From Verrucomicrobiia bacterium (GTDB lineage: Bacteria > Verrucomicrobiota > Verrucomicrobiia > Verrucomicrobiales > DEV007): a stretch of 39,841 bases of DNA. The stretch covers positions 1 through 39,841 of the forward strand of contig JAGRPB010000029.1 in the NCBI GenBank assembly GCA_020439945.1. Reading direction: 5' to 3'. Below the pieces are notes generated by a model. The model saw only the letters and a list, made by a program, of their open reading frames with translations. It had not been told where the DNA came from and did no database searches. Made by a program: the position numbers and the translations under genes. This document shows positions 1-8,697 of this stretch, in pieces. Each line of letters begins with the position of its first letter. Position 1 is the stretch's first letter.

Positions 1-1308
1 GGCGGCGCGCGGGTCATCCTCGATGCCGGGACGCACCCGCAGCACGACGGCTTCGATACCCTGCCGCGCCTGGAGGACCTGCCCGATGACGATGTCGATG
101 GCATCATCGTTACCCACGCGCACCACGACCACATCGGCGCCCTGCCCGTCGTCTGTCGCTACTTTCCGCAGGCGCCCGTTTACGCCACCGAGGAGACCCT
201 CGATATCGGCGAGGCCATGCTTCACAATTCCGTCAACGTGATGAATGCCCAGCGCCGCGAACTCGGGATCGCCGCGTATCCTCTCTACACTCACCGCGAG
301 ATCGACGAGATCGCCCCGGGTTGGTTGCCCAGAAAATTCGGCCAACGTTTCAGCCTCGGACCCGACGGAGGACTCGCCACCACCTTTCTCCCCGCCGGCC
401 ACGTGCTCGGCGCTGCCGGCGTCGTCTTCCGCGATGCCGGGCGCACCGTCTTCTACACCGGCGACGTCCATTTCGAAGATCAGACTCTCTGCACCGCCGC
501 CGACTTCTCCAATCTCGAGGGCGACAAACTCGATGCCCTCATCATCGAGACCACCCGCGGTGACAGCGAACGGCGCCCCGACTACACCCGCGAATCCGAA
601 GTCGATCGGCTCATCAACGCCATCGCCGAAACCCTCGACCGCGGCGGTTCCGTCATGCTTCCCGTCTTTGCCCTCGGCAAAACCCAGGAACTTCTCCTCA
701 TCCTGCACGAGGCCATCAGGAGTGGCCGCCTGCCCTCCATCCCAGTCCATATCGGCGGGCTTAGCACCAAGATCACCCAACTGTTTGATCGACTCTCCGA
801 CCGGGTCCGGCGTCACCATCGCGGTTTCCGCATCCTCGATCACTTTCCCGAACTGGTCGTGCCTTCGCGCAAAGATCCCTTGCCGCCATACGGCCCCGGT
901 CGCATCTACGCCATCTCCAGCGGCATGATGTCCGAGAATACCGTGTCCAACAAGTTCGCCCACCATTTCCTGCCCGATCCGAACAACGCCATTCTCTTCG
1001 TCGGTTACGCCGATCCCGACACCCCCGGCGGCCGTATCCTCGCGGCCGAACCTGGCGAAAAAGTTTCTCTCAACGACCGCGACGCCGGCCGCCGTCTCCC
1101 AGTCGATTGCCGCGTCGAAAAGTTCGATTTCAGCGGCCACGCCCCCCGCGATCAGCTCCTCGATTTCATCCTCAGAACCGACCCTCGCCACGTCCTCCTC
1201 GTCCACGGCGACGCCCCGGCTCGCCAGTGGTTCATCGATCAACTTGCCGAAAAGCGCCCGCGGATGAAAATCACGATCCCCGTGCCCGGAGAGAAAATCT
1301 CGTTGTGA
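1..1308 (+). CDS. MBL-fold beta-CASP metallo-hydrolase (RNA-processing type), 5' truncated
   Basis: The frame is open from the first base, so the start lies outside the window; 435 residues are visible. The metallo-beta-lactamase zinc motif THAHHDHIG (nt 112-138) is intact. It is followed by the later metal-ligand motifs PAGHVLGAAG and FYTGDVHF, and by a C-terminal FSGHAP segment ending in LLVHGD, as in the RMMBL region of CPSF-73/YSH1-like enzymes. Known members of this family are zinc-dependent nucleases acting on RNA, so a cytoplasmic ribonuclease role is the best guess. The order MBL, beta-CASP, RMMBL is inferred from motif order. A different hydrolase role cannot be excluded because the N-terminus is missing. 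It ends 118 bp before the next small ORF. Confidence 0.85.
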   Translation, partial: GGARVILDAGTHPQHDGFDTLPRLEDLPDDDVDGIIVTHAHHDHIGALPVVCRYFPQAPVYATEETLDIGEAMLHNSVNVMNAQRRELGIAAYPLYTHREIDEIAPGWLPRKFGQRFSLGPDGGLATTFLPAGHVLGAAGVVFRDAGRTVFYTGDVHFEDQTLCTAADFSNLEGDKLDALIIETTRGDSERRPDYTRESEVDRLINAIAETLDRGGSVMLPVFALGKTQELLLILHEAIRSGRLPSIPVHIGGLSTKITQLFDRLSDRVRRHHRGFRILDHFPELVVPSRKDPLPPYGPGRIYAISSGMMSENTVSNKFAHHFLPDPNNAILFVGYADPDTPGGRILAAEPGEKVSLNDRDAGRRLPVDCRVEKFDFSGHAPRDQLLDFILRTDPRHVLLVHGDAPARQWFIDQLAEKRPRMKITIPVPGEKISL

Positions 1309-1426
1309 CCTCAAGTAGATCGGAAAGATCGGACACTCCCTGGAGTGGCTCGGCTCCGATGCACGCCCGAAACAACGGGAACGGGAATTGATTGCCGGAA
1401 TGCCGCGCTTAGATCATGGTTACCCT

Positions 1427-1642
1427 ATGTCCGATGCCGATCCCATCGCATTCCAGCGGCACAGTGTGAGTGCCGCAGCCTCTCTGCGCGCAGAGATGGA
1501 AAGGATCGAACAGATGACCATCGAAGAAAGAGTTAAAGCGGCCCTCACTATTTCGGATCGCTTCTCCTGGATTCATCCAGTCGGTATGACCCAGCCCAAG
1601 TCGCCCGATGTCGGACGCAGAGAGCAATCTTCAAGCCGCTGA
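1427..1642 (+). CDS. Small protein, possible partner of the nucleotidyltransferase
   Basis: A 71-residue ORF starting at ATG 1427; a TTG at 1388 would add 13 residues. It is not a family I can name. The middle part (EMERIEQMTIEERVKAAL) is charged and probably helical, and a short segment with DRFSW follows. Its 3' end overlaps the start of the nucleotidyltransferase (1608) by 35 bp in another frame, which implies translational coupling. A small charged protein overlapping a MNT-type nucleotidyltransferase suggests an antitoxin or cognate partner, but this rests on context only. The last dozen codons, in the overlap, look unconserved. Confidence 0.5.
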   Translation: MSDADPIAFQRHSVSAAASLRAEMERIEQMTIEERVKAALTISDRFSWIHPVGMTQPKSPDVGRREQSSSR

Positions 1643-2159
1643 GCGCGTCGTCGCCCTGCTGGCAGAGAACGGCGTTTCAGCCGTGGTTATCGGCGCCGTC
1701 GCCATGGCCGCCTATCGCTACGTCCGCCACACGGAAGACATCGATCTAGGGGTCAATGCCGACCTGTCGAAAATGCGATTTCTTGCCAACGCCCTGAAAA
1801 ACGAAGGCTTCGACGTCGAGTTCCGCGAGCCTGACGGAGAAGACCCTCTCGGCGGGGTCATCGACATTTCCAGCGACTTTGGTTTGGTGCAGGTGGTGAA
1901 TTTTGCGGATCGTTTTCCAGCTGCCATCGATGACTCTCTCGCTGGAGAATCCCTCACTGTTCGCCCCGGTAGCGAGCTCCGCCTCGCGCCGCTCGCCCAA
2001 CTTATCGCGCTGAAACTCTACGCTGGCGGTTTGCGATCGAAGGCGGATATCCTCGAACTGCTCCGCCGGAATCCTGACGCCGACATCGCCGCGATCCGGT
2101 CCACCTGTCAACGCTACCGCCTGCGAGGGCTGAATGCGATTCTTGCAGAGTTGGACTGA
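1608..2159 (+). CDS. Nucleotidyltransferase-fold protein (MNT/AbiEii-like)
   Basis: A 183-residue protein. The N-terminal part has the minimal nucleotidyltransferase signature: a glycine-containing helix start (VVIGAVAMAAYRY, about residues 27-37), then HTEDIDLGV with the metal-binding pair D44 and D46. The C-terminal half (LAPLAQLIALKLYAGGLRSKADILELL) matches the helical region of AbiEii-like or DUF1814-like proteins. Such proteins transfer nucleotides to RNA or protein targets. Some are toxins in type IV-like toxin-antitoxin systems, others have unknown housekeeping roles. It overlaps the upstream small ORF by 35 bp and converges with hflX across 131 bp that holds a palindromic repeat. The fold assignment is fairly sure; the toxin role is inference. 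Confidence 0.8.
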   Translation: MSDAESNLQAAERVVALLAENGVSAVVIGAVAMAAYRYVRHTEDIDLGVNADLSKMRFLANALKNEGFDVEFREPDGEDPLGGVIDISSDFGLVQVVNFADRFPAAIDDSLAGESLTVRPGSELRLAPLAQLIALKLYAGGLRSKADILELLRRNPDADIAAIRSTCQRYRLRGLNAILAELD

Positions 2160-2223
2160 TGTTGTTCCAAATCTGTCTGTTTCAGGACTGGTGCCGCCCC
2201 CTTTCCCACTGGTTGCGGCACCT

Positions 2224-2259
2224 AACAGGGTCTGCTTTCAGACCTAACCCTGTTGAATC
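2224..2259. repeat. Dispersed palindromic repeat, divergent copy
   Basis: AACAGGGT and AACCCTGTT arms enclose TCTG-CTTT-CAGA, forming an imperfect hairpin. It lies in the 131-bp gap between the convergent nucleotidyltransferase and hflX genes, so it could also act as a bidirectional transcription stop. The outer arms and the following GAATC match the copies at 26171 and 39071; the core differs. I treat it as a divergent family member. Confidence 0.6.
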
Positions 2260-2290
2260 AATGTCGCCGCCAGAGAGCAAACCAGGCGCA

Positions 2291-3637
2291 TCAAGGCGCA
2301 CCGACTGCTTTTCCCGACTCGGCCGACGCCACGACGAATGCCTCGAAAAGGTGCCGCATGGCATGGGAGACGACGGCAGTGACGAGGACATCGTTCCCTT
2401 CGTAGTCGGTGGAAAGAACCTTGGCTTCGCGATGGAGGAGCGCCACGAGATCCTGCCGCGCTTGAGGAATGCGGAGCCGGAGCTTGGAAACCCTGTCGAC
2501 GAGGAGTTCGTTGAGACGGTTAACGAGACTATCAAGACCTTCACCGGTATGAACCGAAATGAAAATCGCACCGCCGCTGCCATTGCTGAAATGGGCCTTC
2601 AGCGCGTGGAGTCGATCCGGCTCTTCGAGAAGGAGATCGCACTTGTTCAGCACCACCACGGTGGGTTTGTCGCCGGCGCCGAGTTCAGCGAGCACATCGA
2701 CCGTAGTCTGGTAGAAGTCGTAGACACGCTCGGCACTGGCATCGAGCACATGGATGAGAAAGTCGGCGAGCACCGCTTCCTCGAGCGTGGCCTTGAACGC
2801 TTCGACAAGGCGGTGGGGCAGATTGCGAACGAAGCCCACCGTGTCGGTCAGCAACAAGGGCTGGCCGTCGGGTAGTTCGACCCGTCGAGTGGTGGGATCG
2901 AGCGTGGCGAAGAGCTTGTCCTCGGCGAGCACATCGGCGCCGGCGAGCTTGTTGAGCAGGCTGGACTTCCCGGCGTTGGTGTAGCCGACGATCGCAGCAT
3001 GGGGCATACCGGTGTCGGTGCGCTGCTTGCGCTGCGTCTCGCGATTCTGGCGAACGGATTCCAGCTCGCGCTTCACCCGATCGATCCGCTTGCGGGCGAG
3101 TCGACGGTCGACCTCGATCTGCTGTTCGCCCTCACCACGAGCCGCGCCGCCCCCGCCTTTACCCCCACCGGTGGCGCCGCGCTGACGATCGAGGTGTCCC
3201 CACATCCGGGCCAACCGGGGCAGCGAGTATTCCATGCGGGCCAACTCGACCTGGAGGCGCGCCTCCCGGGTCTGGGCTCGCATCTTGAAGATGTCGAGAA
3301 TGACTTCCTCCCGATCGATGACGGTGATGCCGGACTCCTCCTCCCAGGTGCGCTGCTGCATGGGCGCGAGTTCGTTGTCGAAGACGATGCAATCCGCCTC
3401 AAGTTCCTTCGCTTCCTCTATCAGCTCGGTGCATTTCCCCGTTCCGGTGAGGTAGCGGGTATTGCGATCACGCACGAACACACAAGCGGTTCCAATAACG
3501 CCAATCCCAAGCGTGCCGACCAACTCGGCCAACTCAACGAGCAAGCTCTCGGCGTCCTCCGCCTCGGCACGATCGAAATACACGCCAATGAGAAAGGCGC
3601 GCTCGACCATCTGGGGCTTCTCGCGAACGTCGAACAT
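2291..3637 (-). CDS. hflX: GTPase HflX
   Basis: A 448-residue ribosome-associated GTPase. An N-terminal HflX domain begins ERAFLIGVYF. A glycine-rich linker (about residues 152-172) leads into QQIEVDRRLARKRI and a coiled-coil stretch. The G domain follows: G1 GYTNAGKS at 218-225, G3 DTVG at 265-268, G4 NKCD at 331-334. HflX binds the 50S subunit and splits stalled or heat-stressed 70S ribosomes; this is family knowledge. The frame stays open upstream to 3844, but the extra residues look like translated non-coding DNA. I chose the ATG at 3637, which precedes the conserved domain directly; an ATG at 3670 is also possible. Neither has a Shine-Dalgarno sequence. The linker replaces the usual GxGPGETQ-like stretch with GEGEQQ. 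Confidence 0.95.
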   Translation of the reverse strand: MFDVREKPQMVERAFLIGVYFDRAEAEDAESLLVELAELVGTLGIGVIGTACVFVRDRNTRYLTGTGKCTELIEEAKELEADCIVFDNELAPMQQRTWEEESGITVIDREEVILDIFKMRAQTREARLQVELARMEYSLPRLARMWGHLDRQRGATGGGKGGGGAARGEGEQQIEVDRRLARKRIDRVKRELESVRQNRETQRKQRTDTGMPHAAIVGYTNAGKSSLLNKLAGADVLAEDKLFATLDPTTRRVELPDGQPLLLTDTVGFVRNLPHRLVEAFKATLEEAVLADFLIHVLDASAERVYDFYQTTVDVLAELGAGDKPTVVVLNKCDLLLEEPDRLHALKAHFSNGSGGAIFISVHTGEGLDSLVNRLNELLVDRVSKLRLRIPQARQDLVALLHREAKVLSTDYEGNDVLVTAVVSHAMRHLFEAFVVASAESGKAVGAP

Positions 3638-3871
3638 GGGCGGGGAAAGGTGAGGAGACGGAAACTGCACCATACGGCGCGGTCGATCGAATTCCAAGGA
3701 GGAGAATTCACGGTCCCGGGACGGCCTCGCACGAAGGCGCCAAGAAAACTCGAAGTCATTCCGGTTCCACTGTCCCCCACTCCGGCCGCAATGGACCGAT
3801 GGCCCCCTTTCCTCGCCTTCTCGCCCCACCACCTTCGGTGTCATCGTGTGAACCTCCGTTCCGCCGACCGG

Positions 3872-5524
3872 TTAACGTGTCCCCTTCGAAAGCCGTTCCC
3901 GCACCGCCGTCGGTGGCTCCCAACCGTATTCGCGGGCGACATCGGGTCGATAGGCACAAGTGACGAGGAACAACTTCCATCGCTTCGCCTTCTCTGGTGG
4001 GACATTCACCTGGAGTTGGGTGTAGCCATTGCCGGAAAAAGATTCGTAGCCATCCGTCGGGCTGGGTGAAAGCGCGTGGCCGTTGAGGCGAACATCGACG
4101 ATTTCAGGTTCGCGATACGGAATCCTCAGGCGGAAACCGATGCCGCGCTCGATGGGGGCAGACTCGACGTCGAGTTTCGGCGCGCGATCGACCGCAACCT
4201 GAATCTCGGGACCGAAATCGAAGAATTTTTCCAGCGATCCCGCGTCGATTTCGGTCTTGTCACGAAGCCCTTCGACCAACGCGCTGGGTTCGCCATCGAA
4301 GAAGACAGCGGCTTCTTTCCCCAAGGCAACAAAATAGGTATCCCGCCCCTCCGTCTGCGGATACAGGATCGCCTGGGTGAATTCGGGCTGGCGTCGCCAA
4401 AGCTCGACCCGGCTGTCGCGACGTTCGGCGGCGTTGTGCCCCCACGTGGTAACGAAATGACCGGTGAAAGAACGAACGCGGTCGACGGAATAGCCGGACC
4501 GGTTTTCGGAGGGCCAGACACCGTTTCCGACGCGCAGCATGCCTTTCAGCCGAGCCAGTCCGCTGGTTTCCCACCCGATCTCGAGCGCGGCGAGCATGGT
4601 ATGGTAGCGGGCATAAGCCATCTGGGCAGTGTAGAAGTTCGGGCGTCCGCGCCAGGTCAACGGGGTGATCGGTTGGAGCGCCGGTCCCCAATAGGCTCGC
4701 TGGGCATCGGCTTCGTAGCGGTCGGATGGAAAACCGGCCTCCTCGCCCGCGACGATCATGGCTTCGGTGACGCGCCAGTCCCAGGGACGCAGGGCATAGT
4801 TTGAGTAGGCCGAGCCAGTGATTTCGAACATGGTCTGGCCGCGGTATCGGGTGCGATCACCGAGCTGATCGGGGCGATATTCCTGGAGGCCGGTGCCGTG
4901 CAGATCGAGATGCACCTCGGGCCGGAAGCGATCGATCTGCTCGAGAAAGGCTTTCACTCCGGGTGCCTTTTCCCCGGACTGGTAGGTGAGATTCTCAAGG
5001 TCCCAGTGTTCCGGTCCGCCACCGGTGTAGGGGTCGATCCCCTCTCGATTTCGAAAGCGATCGGTGTCGAAAAAGGCCTCGGGATTAATGATAGGAATGA
5101 CCACGATGATTTGCCGTCGGCGAGTTTCCGCCGCCTCGGGATCGTCGGAGAGCAGCCATTCGATCGCGTGGAGTGCCGTGGTCGTTCCGGTGCGCTCGGG
5201 ACCTCCGTGCAAAGCGGTGACAAAGCACACCTGTTTGTCCCGATCGTCGACCGACGTGTCGGTAATGATCAACTGATGCAGCGGCCGCCCACCCAGAGTG
5301 TGCCCGATGATTTCATGGGTCACTCGATCCGGAAATGTCTCCGCCCAATAGGCGAGCGAGGCCTCGTAGACCTCCTCGGTGAGCTTGGGAATTCGCTTTT
5401 CCCAAACGCGAGGCAGCCCGGCGAGCCGGGTTTCTATATCGGTGGCGGAATCCTGCCCCCGCACCGTGGCAGCAAAAAAAGCCGAGAGGAAGACAGCGAA
5501 TCCCAGAAAGCGAAATGGCGTCAT
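3872..5524 (-). CDS. Secreted M14-like zinc carboxypeptidase
   Basis: A 550-residue protein with a Sec signal peptide (MTPFRFLGFAVFLSAFFAA, probable cleavage after VRG). The catalytic domain follows with ALHGGPERTG (H106, E110) and HLDLHG (H209), which fit the zinc ligands of M14 metallocarboxypeptidases. An Asn/Pro-containing INPEAFF stretch (about 146-152) lies between them. The spacing HGGPE is one residue longer than the classical HxxE motif. The C-terminal 200 residues have no recognised domain and are probably beta-rich. It would cleave peptides or peptidoglycan-derived substrates outside the cytoplasm. It lies between hflX and the desaturase on the same strand, with gaps of 234 and 78 bp, so it is probably its own unit. 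An M14-related amidase or deacylase is an alternative. Confidence 0.8.
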   Translation of the reverse strand: MTPFRFLGFAVFLSAFFAATVRGQDSATDIETRLAGLPRVWEKRIPKLTEEVYEASLAYWAETFPDRVTHEIIGHTLGGRPLHQLIITDTSVDDRDKQVCFVTALHGGPERTGTTTALHAIEWLLSDDPEAAETRRRQIIVVIPIINPEAFFDTDRFRNREGIDPYTGGGPEHWDLENLTYQSGEKAPGVKAFLEQIDRFRPEVHLDLHGTGLQEYRPDQLGDRTRYRGQTMFEITGSAYSNYALRPWDWRVTEAMIVAGEEAGFPSDRYEADAQRAYWGPALQPITPLTWRGRPNFYTAQMAYARYHTMLAALEIGWETSGLARLKGMLRVGNGVWPSENRSGYSVDRVRSFTGHFVTTWGHNAAERRDSRVELWRRQPEFTQAILYPQTEGRDTYFVALGKEAAVFFDGEPSALVEGLRDKTEIDAGSLEKFFDFGPEIQVAVDRAPKLDVESAPIERGIGFRLRIPYREPEIVDVRLNGHALSPSPTDGYESFSGNGYTQLQVNVPPEKAKRWKLFLVTCAYRPDVAREYGWEPPTAVRERLSKGTR

Positions 5525-5602
5525 GATTCGCTCATGACGCCATGCCGGTCTCGCGCTGTCAGGTGAAAAGACGGACGCGGATGCGTGGGTGCGGTCCCGG
5601 GA

Positions 5603-6736
5603 TCAAGCCGCCGCCGGGGCGAACTGATCCATCGCCGAGAGTTGCTCGAGGTATTCCGCGGCCTCGGCCTTCCACCGAGCGAGATTCTTTTTCGAAACCC
5701 GGACGCCTTCGGCCACGGCATCTTCGAGTTCGGAATAGTTCCTGGCAAACTTCTCGGTCATCTCGTGAGCGGCCTCGACAGCGCCGCGCCAACGGGGGCA
5801 GGGATCTCCGGCCCGCTCCGCCTTGGCGGCTTCGATCTTCGCGAGACGCAGTTCGGCCTGCCGGCGGGTTTCGCGCATCTCGGCGAGCAGGATTTTCTCC
5901 TCCGGCACACGACGCAGCTCGCTGGCCAGACCAAGCTTTTCCAGAGTCCAGATACTCCACTTGGTCGGGTCCCATTGCCATTTCTTCACCCCGTTGCGGT
6001 AGTCATGCTGAAAGGAGTGATGGTAGTTGTGGTAGCCCTCGCCAAAGGTGAAAATCGCCATCAGGAAGCTGTCCCGGGCGCTGGTCCTCGAATCGTAGGG
6101 GCGCCGACCCATGGTGTGGCACAGGCTGTTGATGAAGAAAGTGCAGTGCTGGACCACCACGACACGTGTGACACCGGCGAGGAGAAAACCGCCCAGAGCG
6201 CCGACGCCGCCGTTCCACATCATGCCGATCATGGTGGGCATCAGGATGCCGAAGAGGAAACCCAGGGCGCGGTGCCAGCGATGCTGCCACATGACCAGTT
6301 CGTCTTTTTTCAGGTCCCCGACATTCGCCAGCGGACGCGGATAGAGCTTGAAGAAAATCCAGCCCATGTGCGCCCAGAAAAAGCCCTTGGAAATATCGTA
6401 GGGATCCTCTTCCTGATCGACGTGCTTGTGGTGCATGCGGTGATCGGAGGCCCAGTCGAGGGCCGAATCTTCAAACGCGCAGGCGCCGAAAATGAGGGTG
6501 CCCAACTTGACCGGCGCCTTGGCCTTGAAGGCGCGATGCGCAAACAGCCGGTGATAACCGAGCGTAATGCTCAGGCCCGTGGCGATGGAGTAGAAGGCAA
6601 ACAAGGCGATCTGGAAGGGATCGACCCCGAACTTGATCAGGTAGATGGGTGTGCCAATGAGCGCGGTGAAAAAGGTGACGATCAGGAAAATGCTGGATGT
6701 CCAATTGACCCGATCGAATGGGAATCGTGTTGTCAT
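5603..6736 (-). CDS. Membrane acyl-CoA/fatty-acid desaturase
   Basis: A 377-residue integral membrane di-iron desaturase. All three histidine boxes are present: HRLFAH (62-67), HRMHHKH (99-105, HxxHH type) and HNYHH (236-240). Hydrophobic segments lie at about 13-35, 41-60, 76-88 and 157-195, the pattern of delta-9 (stearoyl-CoA type) desaturases. The enzyme introduces a cis double bond into a fatty acyl chain and so adjusts membrane fluidity. After residue 270 there is an unusual charged extension of about 100 residues, predicted helical or coiled coil and ending AMDQFAPAAA. That extension is not needed for the catalytic fold. It is divergently transcribed from the GNAT-nitrilase gene across 253 bp. 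Chain specificity cannot be told from sequence. Confidence 0.93.
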   Translation of the reverse strand: MTTRFPFDRVNWTSSIFLIVTFFTALIGTPIYLIKFGVDPFQIALFAFYSIATGLSITLGYHRLFAHRAFKAKAPVKLGTLIFGACAFEDSALDWASDHRMHHKHVDQEEDPYDISKGFFWAHMGWIFFKLYPRPLANVGDLKKDELVMWQHRWHRALGFLFGILMPTMIGMMWNGGVGALGGFLLAGVTRVVVVQHCTFFINSLCHTMGRRPYDSRTSARDSFLMAIFTFGEGYHNYHHSFQHDYRNGVKKWQWDPTKWSIWTLEKLGLASELRRVPEEKILLAEMRETRRQAELRLAKIEAAKAERAGDPCPRWRGAVEAAHEMTEKFARNYSELEDAVAEGVRVSKKNLARWKAEAAEYLEQLSAMDQFAPAAA

Positions 6737-6989
6737 GAAAATTGTGGTAAATAAGGCGCGGAATGCGTCTTGAGGATGAAACGGGTGAAACAGGGAAGAT
6801 GGATCGCTTTCGTCGCCAGAAACCTACGGCTTGTTCGCGATCCGACCGCGCTCAGTTTCGCATCTCTGCGAGGAGGCGCAACCTCGATTCGGGTACGGCA
6901 TTCTCACTCAAGAAATCTTGACGTCTGCGCTTCAATTGGTTGCAGCCGACGATTGCGAGGCACCGACTTTGCCGTGACTGTCAGGGCCT

Positions 6990-8591
6990 ATGACGCAGCC
7001 CGAGGTTTTTGAGACACCCGCCGGCCCGGTATCGGTGCGGAATCCCGAAGAGGAGGACATTCCGGCGATGATTGATCTGCATCGGCGTTGTTTTCCCCAG
7101 ATGATGGAATCCGACGAGGCCTGGCGTCCCGACCAGTTGCAGAGCCACCTGGAGTTGTTCGAGGAAGGGCAGTTCGTCGCGGAAGTGGACGGAACGATTG
7201 TCGGCGTCGCGTCGAGCCTGATCGTCGATCTCGGTCACGATCCCCTGCGCCACCACACCTATTACGGAATCACCGACGACGGCTATTTCTACAATCACGA
7301 TCCGCAGGGCGACACGCTCTACGGTGCGGACATCTACGTCGACCCCGACTGCCGCGGACGCGGCATCGGCAGAATCCTCTACCAGATGCGGCGCCAACTC
7401 TGTCGCCGCCTGAACTTGCGGCGAATCCTCGGCGGCGGCCGGCTCTGGAACTACGCCGATTACGCGGACAAACTGACGCCTGAGGAATACGTCTGGCAGG
7501 TGCAGGACCGGAAAATCAAAGACCCGGTGCTGGGCTTTCAGCTTCGGGAAGGATTCGTGGTGCGCGGCATCATGGAAAATTACATCCGCGATCCACGCAG
7601 CGCGAACCACGCTTCGCTGATCGAATGGCTGAATCCGGACTACCAGGTGGACGAGGAGGAGGAGCGGAAGGTGCGGGTGGCCTGCGTCCAATACAAGATG
7701 CGCCGAATCGCCGACTTCGAGGAATTCGCCGCCCAGGTTCGCTATTTTGCAGAGACCGCGGGGGAAGACTACGGCGCGGAGATCGTGGTGTTTCCCGAAT
7801 TCCTCTCCGTGCAATTGCTCTCGGCGCTCGAGCCCATGGGATCGCGCGAGGGCATCCGCAAGCTCGCGGAATACACGCCCCAGTTCATGGAGCTGATGAG
7901 TTCCCTGGCGCGTGAGCAGGGGCTCTATCTCGTCGCCGGTTCGCATCCCGTCGCGCAGGAGGATGGGACGCTCCACAATGTCTCGATGGTTTTCCGCCCG
8001 GACGGCAGCCATGCCGCCCAGCCCAAGCTGCACATCACCCCGAGCGAAACCACCTGGTGGGGCATCACCGGAGGCGACTCGCTCATGGTCATGCAGACTC
8101 CAAAGGTGCGGATCGGCGTGCTCATCTGCTACGACGTGGAGTTTCCGGAAGCCGCCCGCTATCTCGTGGACCAGGGCGTGGAACTGCTGCTGGTCCCCTA
8201 CTGCACCGACAATCGCCAGGGCTACCTGCGCGTGACCCGCTGCGCCGCCGCCCGCGCCATCGAGAACCAGATCTACGTGGCCACCGCCGGAGTGGTGGGC
8301 AACCTGCCGGACGTCCCCGCGATGGACATTCACTACGGCCGGGCGGCGGTTTTCACGCCATCAGACTTCGAGTTCGCCCGGGACGGCATCCAGGCCGAAG
8401 CCGATCCCAACATCGAAACCCTGCTGGTGACCGATCTCGATATTTCCGATCTCTATCGATCGCGGGCCAGCGGTTCGGTAACGCCGATGCACGATCGCCG
8501 GCGGGATCTGTTCGAGTTCCAGTCTTACCTGAAAAGCGAATATCAAGCGCCGGGAATCCAGGAAGCAACGGTCGCCGGAGACGGCGATTGA
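6990..8591 (+). CDS. GNAT acetyltransferase-nitrilase fusion (YhcX-like)
   Basis: A 533-residue two-domain protein. Residues about 13-215 form a GNAT domain with the acetyl-CoA binding loop CRGRGIG (121-127) after beta strand ADIYVDPD. Residues about 227-510 form a carbon-nitrogen hydrolase with the nitrilase triad E270 (VVFPEF), K346 (PKLHIT) and C380 (LICYDVEFPE). The same domain order and size are known from Bacillus YhcX-type proteins, whose substrate is unclear. It is probably cytosolic, acting on an amide and an amine of the same metabolite; that coupling is inference. The ATG at 6990 has no Shine-Dalgarno sequence. It is followed after 106 bp by the pseudopilin cassette, with no sign of a functional link. 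Confidence 0.92.
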   Translation: MTQPEVFETPAGPVSVRNPEEEDIPAMIDLHRRCFPQMMESDEAWRPDQLQSHLELFEEGQFVAEVDGTIVGVASSLIVDLGHDPLRHHTYYGITDDGYFYNHDPQGDTLYGADIYVDPDCRGRGIGRILYQMRRQLCRRLNLRRILGGGRLWNYADYADKLTPEEYVWQVQDRKIKDPVLGFQLREGFVVRGIMENYIRDPRSANHASLIEWLNPDYQVDEEEERKVRVACVQYKMRRIADFEEFAAQVRYFAETAGEDYGAEIVVFPEFLSVQLLSALEPMGSREGIRKLAEYTPQFMELMSSLAREQGLYLVAGSHPVAQEDGTLHNVSMVFRPDGSHAAQPKLHITPSETTWWGITGGDSLMVMQTPKVRIGVLICYDVEFPEAARYLVDQGVELLLVPYCTDNRQGYLRVTRCAAARAIENQIYVATAGVVGNLPDVPAMDIHYGRAAVFTPSDFEFARDGIQAEADPNIETLLVTDLDISDLYRSRASGSVTPMHDRRRDLFEFQSYLKSEYQAPGIQEATVAGDGD

Positions 8592-8697
8592 GTGACTGCC
8601 GACCGTTTTTTCATTTGCGACGGACGGCCATCCTGGGAGACGATGACGGGAACTTCCTCAGCCAGAAGCGGTGGGAGTACCAGTCTTTTTTGGTTTC

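Noticed and set aside
2999..4069. Long open frame of 356 codons on the plus strand opposite hflX
   Set aside because: It is the antisense shadow of hflX; no domain or signal and composition typical of an antisense GC-rich frame.
6981..8333. Antisense 450-codon frame opposite the GNAT-nitrilase gene
   Set aside because: Shadow of a gene with two complete active sites; the translated text has no motif.
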